Assembly (NCBI GenBank): GCA_013399305.1
Contig: VXAI01000018.1
Location: 593,735 to 657,734 of the forward strand
Length of the DNA stretch: 64,000 nucleotides
DNA from: Rostratula benghalensis
Taxonomy: Eukaryota > Chordata > Aves > Charadriiformes > Rostratulidae
Direction: 5' to 3'
Positions 12,404-23,641 of the stretch are shown here, in pieces. Under the pieces are notes generated by a model. It ran no database searches. It saw nothing but the letters and a program-made list of their open reading frames with translations, and was not told the origin of the DNA. Made by a program: the position numbers and the translations under genes. How positions within the stretch are numbered: position 1 is the first letter of the stretch; each line of letters begins with the position of its first letter.

Positions 12404-12616
12404 GCAAAGCCACCACACAATCCCCAGGAAAACCCTGAGTACTCCATCCTAGAAAAGAGCGCACCTCTCACCCTAAGATGAGGCGAGAGGAAATGGCAGC
12501 AAATGCCACGAAATGGTGGGTGAGCAGCTCCCACCACGTTCTCTTGTGACAGTCAACAGACAACTGGATCTGTGAAAAGCAACTGGTGCTTCAGAGGCAT
12601 GAGGTTGGGTTCATCT

Positions 12617-12636
12617 CCACACACACACACACACAC
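12617..12636 (+). repeat. (CA)n microsatellite
   Basis: About nine to ten uninterrupted CA dinucleotides. Confidence 0.9.
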
Positions 12637-14454
12637 TTTTGTTTCCCACGAACACGCAAAGCAGGCGAAGCCAAGACAAGCGGTTCCCTCTGCACAGCCC
12701 GCGAAACGTGCACAAATACAATGCATCTTCCCCAAATTGATTTGTTGTTTTGAAATTAGGAATTATTTTTTTTTTCAGGGCCTCCCCAGCATCACTTTTT
12801 CCTTAAGAGAAACTCAACTGGCGCATTGGGAAATGATTCAGTGCCAAAACGTCTCCCACCAAGCCTGGGAGAAACGCAGGCTGTGGCAGGGAGCTGCGAT
12901 CGGCCACACCACACAATGAATGAATGAGCATAACTCTGAGGTCAGGAGAAACCCTGAAGAGGATCCAGCAAGCAAGATTAGGAAACGGCAGAACATTATT
13001 AACACATTACTTTCCAGTTTTTTCCTTAGGTCACAAAGCTAATTAAGGTATTAGATGTCTACGCAAACATTTGTTGGCCTCAGTTTTTGGGTATCAGTCC
13101 CCGATGCCTTGCCTTGATAGGGACACAAGGGTACAGAGCTGCAGGGTCCTGCTTCTGAGAGCTCACATCTCAGTGGTGTTCAGGAGAGGGGCTGTGAGAG
13201 AACCAAGGGAGAATGGAACAGTTTTTGCTCTGAAGATACTGGGACCTCCATTCCCAAAGGGCACTGGAGCAGAAAGACAACCTCAAAACAAGAAGAGATG
13301 GACCAACACCCAGGGTGCCTAGCAGCTTTGTTGGGTTGCCAGGTCACCACCACCATCACCCTTCCTGTGCCCCAGCCAGCTGAGCATCACCAGGTGAAGG
13401 TCCCAGGGAGGTAACCCTGAAATCACGCACAAAACTGCAGAGCAAGAGAACCAAAGGGCTTTGCACTGGGATACAGGGCTTGGAAGACACAGAGGGGACA
13501 GGAAAGCTTGTGCCTTTGCTTGAATCTCCCACGAGCTCTAGAAATACAGGCGAGCACCTTCAGTGCCTGCAGGGAAAACTGCTGACAGCAGCCTTTGAAG
13601 ACAAATGAGCTAACACGAGAAGCCAGGAATGAACAAGTGGGTCTGACCTGATGAGGCTTTTCCTCCTGACAGCACGTGAAAGCTGCTTCACAGGTGCCAG
13701 GTTTGTAAAAGCAACTAATAGGAACAACGATGGGGATTTAATTAAAACCTCACACACAGCCAGATGACAATGATTATTGCTGCTGCTGCTACTTTTCTTT
13801 CTCCAGTTAAATAAGGCTTTACTGCCTCAAAATCAAACTAAGAGCAAGTTGCAAGGCGTGCATTTCAGAGATGTGCCCAAGTGACACAATCTCCTTCCCA
13901 AGGCAGAGCATCCCTCTTGTACCATGGCTTTATCCCTGTTTCCCCCACACACAGATGATAAGGAGGTTGCAGGTGTTGGAAAAGCTGTGGTCAATATAAA
14001 GAATATCTCAAAAAAGCCCCGGGTTATGTCTCCATCAGGAAAAGAAAAACATTGACTCGTGGATCGGCAGGGGCACAGTCTGATAAGCAACAGGAATAAC
14101 AGGCTGGTAGCGTGTGTGGCTGAGAGGGGGATGCCCTCAGACATGGAAAAATAAAAAAGCCAGGTAAAAACAAATCTAAGCATAACTACAAATGGGCTTC
14201 CTGGTAGATTAAAGGGGTGAGGAAGGAAAGCAGATCCTCATTCATCAGCCTTAGGCTGAACAGGGTGTGAAAACCAGCAACCACTCAGGGAGCCCAAGGA
14301 TTTGTTAGGAACTTGAGCGCAAGGAGATCAGTTTTATTATTTTACTGCCCCTTCCCTAACTGCACACCTCTGAAGAGTCTCATTTTGTAAAGCTGGGGAA
14401 TCAGTCTCCTATGAACACGAGCAATGCCAGGCTCACAACACATAAATAACCATC

Positions 14455-14935
14455 TTGAGCCGTTCAATGCAGCCCTCCCTCCGGAGCCGGGCACCGCTAC
14501 GCCCGGCACTTGGCTGTCCCTGACCCACAGCTGTTCCAGCACCTCGGGAGCAGCTTATCCTGGCCATAAAAAAAGGGAGAAAAAAAACCCCAACACCCTA
14601 GAAGCGATACCTCTACCCACAGAGCAGCGGTACTGCCTTCTCATCCCCCACAGCAACACGCCACAAGGAACAGCTGAGAAACAGCTGAGTAATTGCCTGG
14701 CGAAGGGACGGAGGACGGGGAGCCGCGGCAGGGGAAAGCCCTGACAGATAATACGGGAGCGGGAATCCGGCGCACGTGATGCGAGCACTGCTCCCGGAGG
14801 ACAGCACATTGCATTTATATCACCCCAAATTATAAGCTTGCAGAACCTAATTTGAAAATGTCGACGGCCTGACTCGCGCCGAGCCGTTGTTGTTCTGTAA
14901 TAACACGTTATTCTGAAAGCGGCCTCGCAGAAATG
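14455..14935. promoter_or_regulatory. CpG-rich patch with AT-rich insert, candidate regulatory element
   Basis: Two CpG-dense blocks flank an AT-rich core. The first (about 14700-14795, roughly 12 CpGs) includes GGAATCCGGCGCACGTGATG, containing an E-box CACGTG. The second (about 14861-14930, roughly 9 CpGs) includes TCGACGGCCTGACTCGCGCC. Between them lies CATTGCATTTATATCACCCC and an AATTATAAGC segment. The CpG/AT alternation resembles vertebrate conserved developmental enhancers, but no alignment supports this. Confidence 0.25.
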
Positions 14936-16701
14936 AAGTGGTGGGGAGCAGGGTGCTGCAAAGCCACCAGCAAGCTAGAAGCAGCCCGTTGTTACAATGG
15001 TGGTCTTTTCTTCAGGCAAGCCAAATTTTTTATTCAGTGCTGAATGCAGTCATAGAACCACCTCCCTCAGCATCCTGCAGAAGAGACCTACCACAAGGGT
15101 ACAAACATCGGCCAGAGTTGGCCATCCAGCCAAGTGCTTGACTTCAGATGGCGGAGAATCCAATAGGGATTTTATTGGGGTGAGAGGGGTGTGCAAAATT
15201 TAAGCCATCCCTAAGTTCTTCGGGGAATCCCAAAGACAAAACATAACCCTTGAAAAAACAAACCTGCCTCCAAAAAGTGAACGTACAAACAGACCTGAAA
15301 ATCAGCTGTGGTTTGGACCATGCCCAGCCTGACCTTTTAGACAAGGTTATGATTTTATCTGACAGTCACGCACTATCCTACTGCACTTCAGTTGATCCAG
15401 TCAAGCTCATCCTTGCGATCCACACAGACAATCCCCACAAGCCCTCTTTCTACTAGCAATTTTAATATTTTTCCAAAATGTCTATGCCTTTCATACATTC
15501 CCTGCCACTGCTTTGTCAAGCTCTCATAACCAAACCCTCCTGAGCCTTCCCTGCTGTCTTCTTAACAAGATCTCATTCATTTTCTCCCATTCCTCCATAC
15601 CTGTTGGCCACGGCAAGCCAAAGGGAAACCCCGTTTGCTCTGCTCCCAACCTCTGCCCACAAGAACTCATTCATTAGGGAGATGTAGTGACGCTACTTTG
15701 CTCTCCTGGCACGCTTTGGTGGCCTCAGGAGCAGCCCAGCGAGCTGAGAAGCCGCAGCAGCACCCCGGGATCACGTTGGGTGCTATCTCACCCGCTCTCC
15801 ATCCCACCAGACAAGCCACCCATGTGCTCTTTCTCTGGGCTGAGCCTGCGCTCTCTGCCAACACATTTTGTGTGTAGCCTCCGGCAACCGTGTTCTGCAA
15901 TAATTACAACTCTTCAGCAAGGCGGCTCCAGTGATGTTCAATGCCAATTACTTCATAAACACTCTTTAATTAATGTTCCTTCCATGCTGCTCCTGCCACT
16001 CACCCTCCGTAGAGCTGCAAGGACCGCTGCCTTCGACAGACTTCAGGTGGGTTCAGCTTCGTGGCATAATGCTGGTTGAAAGCATTTGGAAGTCATCTGA
16101 AGCACCTGAAGGCAGAATCAGGGTCCTGATATTTTTTCAGGTGTTTTTGGGGGGCTTGTGCTTAACAAAACAACCACTACCTTCCTGCATTCTCAATTAC
16201 ATGTTCTGTTTTCTATTCCAGGTGCCATAAGCATCATCTATCTTCATTAGAGGACCTCATAAATAAGTTCCCAACTGAAGACCATGCTCCCACTGAGCCA
16301 AATGAGGTTTCTCATCATTTGATCAACTGTCTAACAGCTTCTGAGAAAAACCCAAATGTGAGCATATTCGCTGTTTTTCTGTTCAATCAAGGGATGATTA
16401 AACATCGTTTCCTGAGCACAGCATCTGCATGGGAACGAAAAGCCCTTCAGGAGAAACACAAATAGATTCAAAATGGAGGTTTTCAATTTGCAGCTCCTCT
16501 CTGCTCATCCTCAGAGGGCTACGGCAGGTGGGAAATGACACTGGACATCCTGGAGTGCTCAAGGGGATCCTAGATGGTGAGGTTAGTGGAAAACACACTG
16601 GACAAGGACACAGTAAACACAGAAAGCAATGTATGGTGGAGACAGCAGGGAAAATACAAGGGCTATCCAAATAAAAGGAAGATTACAGGATAACGAAAAG
16701 C

Positions 16702-16716
16702 AAAAAAAAAAAAAAA
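16702..16716 (+). repeat. Poly-A run, A15
   Basis: Fifteen consecutive A in a purine-rich context. No source element is recognised upstream. Confidence 0.9.
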
Positions 16717-17609
16717 GAGCCTGGTGTGACAGCACGTGGGAGACGTGACAGGCAGCAGGTCCTGCCGACATCTGCCCAGGCTGTGGAGAGCCCAGGGGCT
16801 GGAGGGGCTGGAGCTCTGCAGGTCAGTTAGTGGATGACTGCTGTGACCTTCAGAAGCCCTGCAATTCAGAGCAGGAATGCAAGGCTTGCTCAGAAATACA
16901 GACAAATTCTTTGTGGGAAGTAAGTGGATTTGCAGCCATATACACCAGAGAAAAATTTGGCCCTTCAAGTGTTATTCTGTTGTTTAAACTCAATTTGACA
17001 TTTACTCTCTCTAATGTCAGATCTTTAAATCTAAACACTTCAACAAGATTATTTCCCAGCCTTTCATTTGCCTTCCTTGATTAAGGTTAACTGGTCCCCC
17101 TGGTCTGGGCCAAACAAACACACGTGAGAGGTGTCAAACGACAGAGAAATTCAAAGGGATGAAGAGCTCCGGGAACATCAGCCAGATGCAGAGAGAGCGA
17201 CCTTTCCTCCAAGGAGACCTGAGTTTGGGGCACACAGATAGCTAGGAAAAGCACACTGGAAGAAGAAGTTTGAAAATGGGTACAACAACCACCGGGGCCT
17301 GAGCTAAAGACCCTGGGAGGGCTTGGAGGGAGGAAGGGATGCATGGAGAGAAGTTGCACTTCCACTCTTCTGACAACACATGGGGAACAGATGGCCTTTC
17401 CACTGATAACGTTTTATCATCTCTGGTTATTTAAAGAAACTGCCCGAATGCATTTACTGAGACTTTAAAAACCACGTTTCACAAGAATACAAATGTATAA
17501 AAGATAAAGAGATTTAACCTTCTGCCAGCCACTACCAAGGAGATCACATCCTCTGAGGCAGTTTTGCTCGTAGGTACTACAGGAACAGCACTTCCAAAAT
17601 CATGACTAC

Positions 17610-17895
17610 ATAACTGTAATGGATGATGGAGAGAGACTTTTTACCAGGCCCTGGAGCATTAGGACATGTTGTTAACCTAAAAAATAGTAGATTTAGATTA
17701 GATACAAGCAAGAAATTCTTTACGACAAGGGTGGTGATACACTGGACCAGGCTGTCCAGGAAAATTGTGGATACCCTGTCCCTGGAAGTATTTAAGGCCA
17801 GGTTGGTCAGGGCTTTGAATAATCTCTTCTAATGGAGATTGTCCATTAGAATCTTCCTGTCCATGGTGGGGCTTAGATTAGGAACTGACTAAAGT
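17610..17895 (+). mobile_element. CR1 LINE 3' fragment, forward orientation
   Basis: The stretch carries GTAGATTTAGATTAGATAC, AAGAAATTCTTTACGACAAG and CCCTGTCCCTGGAAGTATTT, the forward-strand landmarks of the end of CR1 ORF2 and its 3' UTR. The frame at 17623-17832 (69 codons from its ATG) translates to a recognisable CR1 reverse-transcriptase C-terminus: residues reading FRLDTSKKFF, then SLEVFKARL before the stop. The 3' end past 17850 is badly decayed and the terminal octamer repeats are not recognisable. It is a 5'-truncated, non-functional copy, the only CR1 in this window on the plus strand. Confidence 0.9.
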
Positions 17896-18593
17896 ATAAG
17901 GCAGAAGGAAGTCCCCAATCCTCCCCGATGGAAACTGCCACCTCGCTTACAGCAATACAACATCTCAACAACCCCAGTGAGGTTCTACATGAACATCACC
18001 CAACTGTACAGACCCCAAGGCTCCTTGACCACCTCACCCCCAGAGCTGCAGGGCAACACAGCGGGACCAGCAATGAGGTGGACAAGGGGCTGGTTCCTCT
18101 CCATCCACCCCCAGAAGGGCTGAGGAGCAGGAGAAGCCCAAGAGGAGACATCAGCTAAGTTTGCTCCTGAGGGGCGGGAGTGAAACTTGCTGATGGCAAT
18201 TTATTAAATAGGCAGTTTTGGGGAACTGGCTGTGATTTTTTACCAGCTGGTTCTACCAAACAGGAACAAACTGTCTCCAGCCCAACCCAGGGAAGGAGCC
18301 TTCCCATGGCTGACAATGGAGCTTGAATGAGGAACCACATCCCAGGGCCATTAACATGATTTAAGAATGTGCTTTCAATTTGGGGCCCCAATCCTGTCTG
18401 CTCCTAGCGAGTGAGAAGTCTGGTTCTCGGCATTTCTTATTTAGTCTCCTGGTAGAAACAGAGGAGGAATTACATTCATCCGAGATTCTTTATTACTCGG
18501 GTTGCTAAGGCTCCTTGCAGTTGCATACCCTTGTCAGTTCAAATTTCTCCATGAAAATAATTAAACTGAGTAAAAATTAGTTTGTGCGCTGGG

Positions 18594-18721
18594 AAAAAAA
18601 AAAAAAAAACACCAAAAAACCCAACAAATCACAAAAAAAATTAAAACAAAACCAAAAAAACCCCCACCACAAAACCCCAACCCAACAACCCACGTGGTTT
18701 TTTTGTTTTTGGTTTTTTTTT
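18594..18721. repeat. A/C-rich low-complexity tract ending in T/G-rich arm
   Basis: A16 (18594-18609) grades into A/C-only sequence, mostly A-runs split by C, up to about 18692. CACGTGG follows, then a T/G arm with T7, T5 and T9 blocks. The two arms are partly complementary and could form an imperfect foldback. It has no coding content, although some frames stay open through it. Confidence 0.8.
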
Positions 18722-18729
18722 AAGGGTTC

Positions 18730-19260
18730 ACAAACTCCGGTGCTTTGTTCATCAGTCCTGCGGGCCGCATCCTGCATTCCTTCCACTCCAGCGCTGAGGC
18801 TGAGTATGAAGGGATATTTGCTGGCTGGATTTACCCCTCTCTTCCCCCCAGCACGCGAGGAACACCACACTGGGCTCCCGTCCTCGCCGTGCACATCCCC
18901 GCCGGCTCTCCCCGGCGTTTATCCGCCTGTCAGCCTGGGAAACCCAAACCCCGGGAAAAAGCGGGCTTTTACAAATTAAAAGGGAGGCTTAAGATGACAG
19001 TAATTGTTTACGCATGCCACGGGGATGGGAAGCAGAGGGCTGGATGCAATTCCCGCTTCAAGGGCTGAGTCACGGGGTGAAGCTGGAACAACATCACCCC
19101 CGGAGCATCCCGGGAGCCGCGGCTGGAGGGACAGCACCTCTTCACCCGCAGGCTGGAGGAATGGGGCTGCACAGCCTCCACCTCTGATATTACTGTCACC
19201 CTCCCCGACACGTTTATTACGGAGCTGAATAAATATTTTCAAAGGACTTTGCCTCCCTCG
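18730..19260. promoter_or_regulatory. CpG-rich patch, candidate orphan CpG island or enhancer
   Basis: CpGs are frequent through about 500 bases, for example GCGGGCCGCATCC, TCCTCGCCGTGCACATCCCC and CCCGGGAGCCGCGGCTGG. An AT-rich strip inside (18975-19010) contains CAGTAATTGTTTACGCATGC. A GCTGAGTCACGG AP-1/CRE-like motif lies near 19065. The frame open on the minus strand (to 19488) is low-complexity and proline-rich, so it is not counted as coding. No splice or start signals were identified. It may be a promoter of an unrecognised transcript. Confidence 0.3.
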
Positions 19261-19290
19261 TGCAAATACACCAGGGAAATGCAAGATAAA

Positions 19291-19326
19291 GGGGGGTGGG
19301 GGGGGGGTGGGGGGGAGAGGGGGAGG
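19291..19326 (+). other. G-quadruplex-forming G-run cluster
   Basis: Four G-runs of about 6, 10, 7 and 5 bases are separated by loops of T, T and AGA, which satisfies the standard intramolecular G-quadruplex pattern with very short loops. It lies at the right edge of the CpG-rich patch. Confidence 0.85.
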
Positions 19327-19648
19327 CTTTTCCCCGACTGCTTCACAACACAAAAAGTCCCTGCAAAAAAGACTCAGGACCAAGCGCCGTGTGCTTCTCC
19401 TTGCACAGGTGGAGCTTGGCAGAAACACGGTGTTTAAAATTGCTTTAAGGACCCCCATCTCGTTTCCCAAGTGAGAAAAATAAAACAAAACAGAACGACT
19501 CGCGTTTCATTCTTCTTCTCTGCCCTGTGACTTCGAAAGTATGAGAAACATTGCAATCTAAATGACAGGCCCAATTTTGTTAAAAAGGGGGGAAATGAAA
19601 AAGGAGGAGTTGAAAAAAAAATAAATATTGCAATCCCAAATGATTTGC

Positions 19649-19664
19649 GGGGGGGGGGGGGGGG
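19649..19664 (+). repeat. Poly-G run, G16
   Basis: Sixteen consecutive G. Length may be inexact in the assembly because homopolymers of G are error-prone. Confidence 0.9.
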
Positions 19665-19837
19665 AAACCCTACAGTCTAGCTCAATCTCACTCTTCAGCA
19701 GTTTTTTCTATTTGGGGGGTGAAGAAGCAGAGTGTATGTTAGGTGCTTGTCTGATGTATTGATTTAATCAAGTTTCTGTTTCATCTTTCTGTTGTTACCA
19801 TAGTTGCAAGCTGCTGACAAGGTATAAAAGCAGGAGG

Positions 19838-19852
19838 AAAAAAAAAAAAAAA
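19838..19852 (+). repeat. Poly-A run, A15
   Basis: Fifteen consecutive A after GGTATAAAAGCAGGAGG. The TATAAAAG string upstream looks like a TATA box but has no supported transcript. Confidence 0.9.
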
Positions 19853-20906
19853 GTCACATATGCATAACAATCTATGAAGTTCCCATTTTATTTAGAGCCC
19901 AATTAAATACGTTCCCAGAAGGTTTCTAATCTGCTTTGGAAGGGAGATACAAACTTGCTCTCAACCTGGCAGCATGGGCAGGTGAAGTGCAATTGCTGGA
20001 GCACTGGGAACATGAAATTAAGAGCCTGGCTCTGAAACACCACCTCTTCTACCTCTCGATTCCCCCAAAACTGCTGCATTGCTGCGTTGCAGCCTGCTCC
20101 ATGGCAATCATCTACAAGCAGAGCTCAAAAACAAAGTCACAGTCCTGGCTTTGCTTTTCGTATTATTTGTGGCTCCTTGCCTAACACATCCTGCTGGCTC
20201 CAAGAGGAATGCCAAATCCACTGGGAGAAAAGCCATGGCATTTTGAACTCGGAGGACAATATAGTTTTGACCTACCTCAAGAGCAGGAGGAGATATCTAC
20301 CCATCAACATGCTCGTACATGTGTCAGCATATATCTACTTATGCATATACCTCCACATGCATATATATAGATTATATTCCTTAATTAATGAGGAAGTGAG
20401 TGGAAAAGTGGGAGAAAAGATTGAAAACTGAAATATCAGTGCATTTTTCTCTTTTTTTTTCAGTTACACCACCACCATCCCCTTCACTACAAATCAAGGC
20501 AGGGAAAGGTAACAGCTCATCAAAATCAGGGATTTCACGTGATTTATGTGAGTCATTTGATAGTGCCCTGGTTTGCTATTACTGCAAAGCCACAGCCCTG
20601 ATCCTCCTATACTTCACCAGCACATACGTTTGGTCCTTGTGAATCCAGCAGGACTATTTATGGGCGTAAATGCAAACATGAATTAATCTTAACAGGACAG
20701 GGAGTGCTAGGACTGTCTGGGATTGAAACAAATTGGGATTTTCTTTGTTTGGGCCACTACGATTCCCATTGGAAATTTTTTTTTTTTTTAATTTTGATGA
20801 AAAACTGGCTATGGGCAGAGGAAAGAGCCCACCCTTTTGGTGGAGGTGAGGATGGGGTGCAGGAGGTGACACAGGAGACTTGGGGTTTGGCCAGGAGCTC
20901 CCAGGA

Positions 20907-20931
20907 CTCCCTCCCTCCCTCCCTCCCTCCC
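20907..20931 (+). repeat. (CTCC)6 microsatellite
   Basis: Six perfect CTCC units. Confidence 0.9.
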
Positions 20932-22469
20932 ACCGCTGCCTCAGGAGACGCGAATTCTTGTTTCCCTTCCAGTCCTGGATCCGACAAGCAGACGACTGCC
21001 TGGCTGAAACCAGCCCAGAGAAATTAAGAAAGGAACTAAAACAATGAACGTTTCTCCAGCGTGTCAGTTTTTCACACAGGAGGTATCCTTCAAACAACTG
21101 CACGGAGCCAGACGAGCAATTAGGGAACACGAGGGGATGAGGTGACAGTCTGAAATCACCCACTCCCCCAAAACCAAGCAAAACCCAAAGTGGTTACAAG
21201 CCTGGAATTTTAGAGCTGAGCCCACCTATTTTTTGGTGCTTGGTGGTTATGTACAGCTCTGCCAGAGCTGTGAAAATCCTTCTGCAACAGCCCAGCGGGG
21301 TCTTTGCAGCTGGAAAAGCCCAGGGGAAATAAATGCGTGCGTGGAAAATCCCCTCCCACAACAGCAGCACCTCCAGCAGCGGCCGTTTTGGCAGCAACTC
21401 GTTGAGAGCATCATCTGTCCCCTCACTCACCAGGCTGGGCACTTTTCTCGATTACAGAATGAGGAATTCATGACGATTCCTCCCAACTGCCTGCAAAAAA
21501 TATCTACAAAAACATCTGACATCACAACAGCGATGTCTTCGGTGAACCCCATTCAGCCCCAATTTTGGGACCATCCCTTGATTAACCCACGAGTTCTCAG
21601 CCGTGCTCTTGTATTCAATATTTTGCAAGTCGTGCGGGAAGGGTTTTTTCCCCCCCTCAAAGATAAATTTAACCTCATGAGCCTAAGTACAAATCTGAAT
21701 TTTGATAAAAGGCCTTGTGCTATTGTGAACTGGAAATGGAGGTAGTCTCCCGCGCTTCTTGCAAAGCTATTTATTTTATGTATATCTCTGCAATTGCCTA
21801 TATTTGAAGCTATGATTTTCCAGGCAGCAATCGAGTTTTCCACCTGGAGAGCTCAGTGTTACCACTGAGCAGAGAATTACCAAGAAACGGGAAGGATGAA
21901 CACAAAACTATTTCATTTAAAGGCCTCTCCGCAAATGTTTTTAAGTAGAGTGTTCAGACATACATACAAATAGACATTTTGCTTCATCCCCTCAACTAAA
22001 TCAATATATTTTAACTTCAATTTAGAGGAAAACGCTGAATTTTAATTTAAAGGATTTACAAGGCCATCAAAGAGAAAAAGTTAGCAGCTGGAAGCTTTGG
22101 ATATTGTATTTTACAAAATAAATTAAGAAATATAAGCTATAGTAAACGCAGCACAGTTGGGGTGGGTTTTTTTCTTTCTTTTTTCCCTTTTACACTTTTT
22201 TTTCCGGACTGGGTATTTTCCAGTGAGCAGAGAAGCATTAAAGCCATGCTCTGGGCCAGGACCCTCAATGTGCATCTGTGTGTCTGCACAAAACACTGCA
22301 GTTTTCTAATGAAACTTCCTTAAAAGATGAAGCAGGGATGGGGATGGCGACAGGGGAGAGGAGGGAAGTGATTTCATTCAGATAAAACTGACTGCATACT
22401 GCATGTGTACCTAATTGGTGCTCTTATTCTGGGCTTTTGGGGTAATTTTTAGTGACTTTTATCAAAAGG

Positions 22470-22965
22470 TAAATAGAATCATAGAATCATTCAGGTTGGA
22501 AAAGACCCTTGGGATCGTTGAGTCCAACCATCAGCCCCACTCTACAAAGTTCTCCCCTACACCATATCCCCCAACACCACATCTAAACAACTCTTTAACA
22601 CATTCAGAGATGGGGACTCAACCCTGGGCAGCCTATTCCAGTGTCTGACCACTTTCTGTGAAGAATTCTTTCCAAATGTCCAGTTTAAACCTACCCTGCT
22701 GCAGCTTGAAGCCATTGCCTTTTGTTCTATCGCTAATTACCTGTGAGAAGAGACCAGCACCAACCTCTCTACAATGTCCTTTCAAGTAGTTGCTGAGAGC
22801 AATGAGGTCTCCCCTCAGCCTCCTCTTCCTCAGACTAAATGGTCCCAGCTCCTTCAACTTCTCTTCATAGAATTTATTCTCCAGGCCCTTCACCAGCTCC
22901 GTTGCCCTCCTCTGCACTGGCTCCAGCCCCTCGAGATCTCTTTTGTGTTGAGGTGCGCAGAAAAT
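22470..22965 (-). mobile_element. CR1 LINE 3' fragment with RT C-terminal frame, reverse orientation
   Basis: This is the best preserved CR1 in the window, about 490 bases. The left (3') end shows ATAGAATCATAGAATCATTC, AGGTTGGAAAAGACCC and GTTGAGTCCAACCATCAG. Further right come TGGGCAGCCTATTCCAGTGT and TCTCCCCTCAGCCTCCTCTT. A minus-strand open frame (22633-23016) reads a CR1 reverse-transcriptase C-terminal stretch: residues [10 protein letters not shown], then [21 protein letters not shown] and [11 protein letters not shown]. The frame's first 20 or so residues lie outside the element, beyond its 5' truncation near 22965, so it is not an intact gene. The frame ends early, just after the FF residues. 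A GGAAAAGACCC variant distinguishes its subfamily from the 4.6 and 9.9 kb copies. Confidence 0.93.
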
Positions 22966-23084
22966 CACCCTCAGGAAGTCTCCCTGCCACCTGCACTTTG
23001 CTGGGATAGGTTTCATCCCAGAGCACTGCTGTCAAGGTTTAACTAAACCATCAAGGATATGCCCCTGAAAATGCTCCCTGCAGT

Positions 23085-23480
23085 CCTAATTGTTGGATTT
23101 TTTTAACACTTAACATGCGAGTAACTTAATTAAGAAGTCCGCTGCTGAAGGAAACACACCTTCATCACCGGTGGGTCATCATCATTTAATGTCTGGGGGT
23201 TTTTGAGAAACAATTAAGTGGGTTTGGGGTGTATTTGACTGATTCAGTCCCTTTTGATGGACCAGAGTTCATAGATTTGTACCTATCGATTGCCAAAGAG
23301 CAAGCTTTTTGTAGGCTGTAAATTGGAAATACATCCACACCAGCCTAGCTAATTGTGGCACCCTTATAATTATACCTTTAGAGTTATCCCTCATCAAAGT
23401 GCAATTTTGCAAGGAATTAATTGAAGAGCCCGGGCATTGAGCAGAATAACCTCCACTAATTTTTACGTTCCTCCACTTCC
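23085..23480. promoter_or_regulatory. Cluster of homeodomain-type TAATTA/ATTA cores, candidate enhancer
   Basis: Within about 400 bases I see ACTTAATTAAGAAG, CATCATTTAATG, ACAATTAAGTG, GCTAATTGTGG, TATAATTATACC, GGAATTAATTGAAG and CACTAATTTTT, on either strand. Such cores are bound by many homeodomain proteins and are common in enhancers of developmental genes. The patch lies just right of a CR1 copy and is otherwise unique sequence. AT-rich DNA produces such cores by chance, so the call is tentative. Confidence 0.25.
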
Positions 23481-23623
23481 CCAGCCCACTGCCCAGGAGG
23501 ATTAAAGCCATAAGTTAACATTTACATTTAAATCCACTACACAGAGGAGAGAGGGCAAGGATGGGGGGGAATAAATACATCCTGGACGTGCCTTGGGCCG
23601 TGTTTAATGAGCTCCCAGGGGAA

Positions 23624-23641
23624 AGCTGCCCCCTGCTCAGG
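23624..23641 (-). promoter_or_regulatory. CTCF-like motif
   Basis: AGCTGCCCCCTGCTCAGG reads on the minus strand as CCTGAGCAGGGGGCAGCT and contains the GCAGGGGGCAG core of vertebrate CTCF sites. Flanking positions are a partial match only. Confidence 0.3.

Larger units (their letters stand above)
9996..17609. other. Noncoding stretch, no gene seen
   Basis: No supported gene. It contains CpG-rich patches (10436-10500, 14455-14935), unique AT-rich sequence after each, a possible very old CR1 scrap near 12318-12355 overlapping a 24-bp tandem repeat, a (CA)9-10 microsatellite (12617-12636), a T12 run (11862-11873) and an A15 run (16702-16716). 15880-15975 is AT-rich with AATAATTACAAC and CTTTAATTAATG and could be a conserved noncoding element. 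13010-13060 weakly resembles a reversed MIR core. Confidence 0.55.
17896..22469. other. Noncoding stretch, no gene seen
   Basis: No supported gene. It contains an A/C-rich tract (18594-18721), a CpG-rich patch (18730-19260), a G-quadruplex-type run (19291-19326), a G16 run (19649-19664), A15 (19838-19852), a T14 run (20776-20789) and a CTCC array (20907-20931). 20290-20400 and 21760-22140 are AT-rich unique sequence. Overlapping frames around 21233-21745 have no recognisable homology. Confidence 0.55.

Noticed and set aside
13010..13060. TTAGGTCACAAAGCTAATTAAG as a reversed MIR core
   Set aside because: Only about 20 bases resemble MIR and the flanks do not, so it was not listed as an element.
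19821..19830. TATAAAAG string as a TATA box
   Set aside because: Followed only by a purine-rich stretch and A15. No initiator, exon or transcript support.
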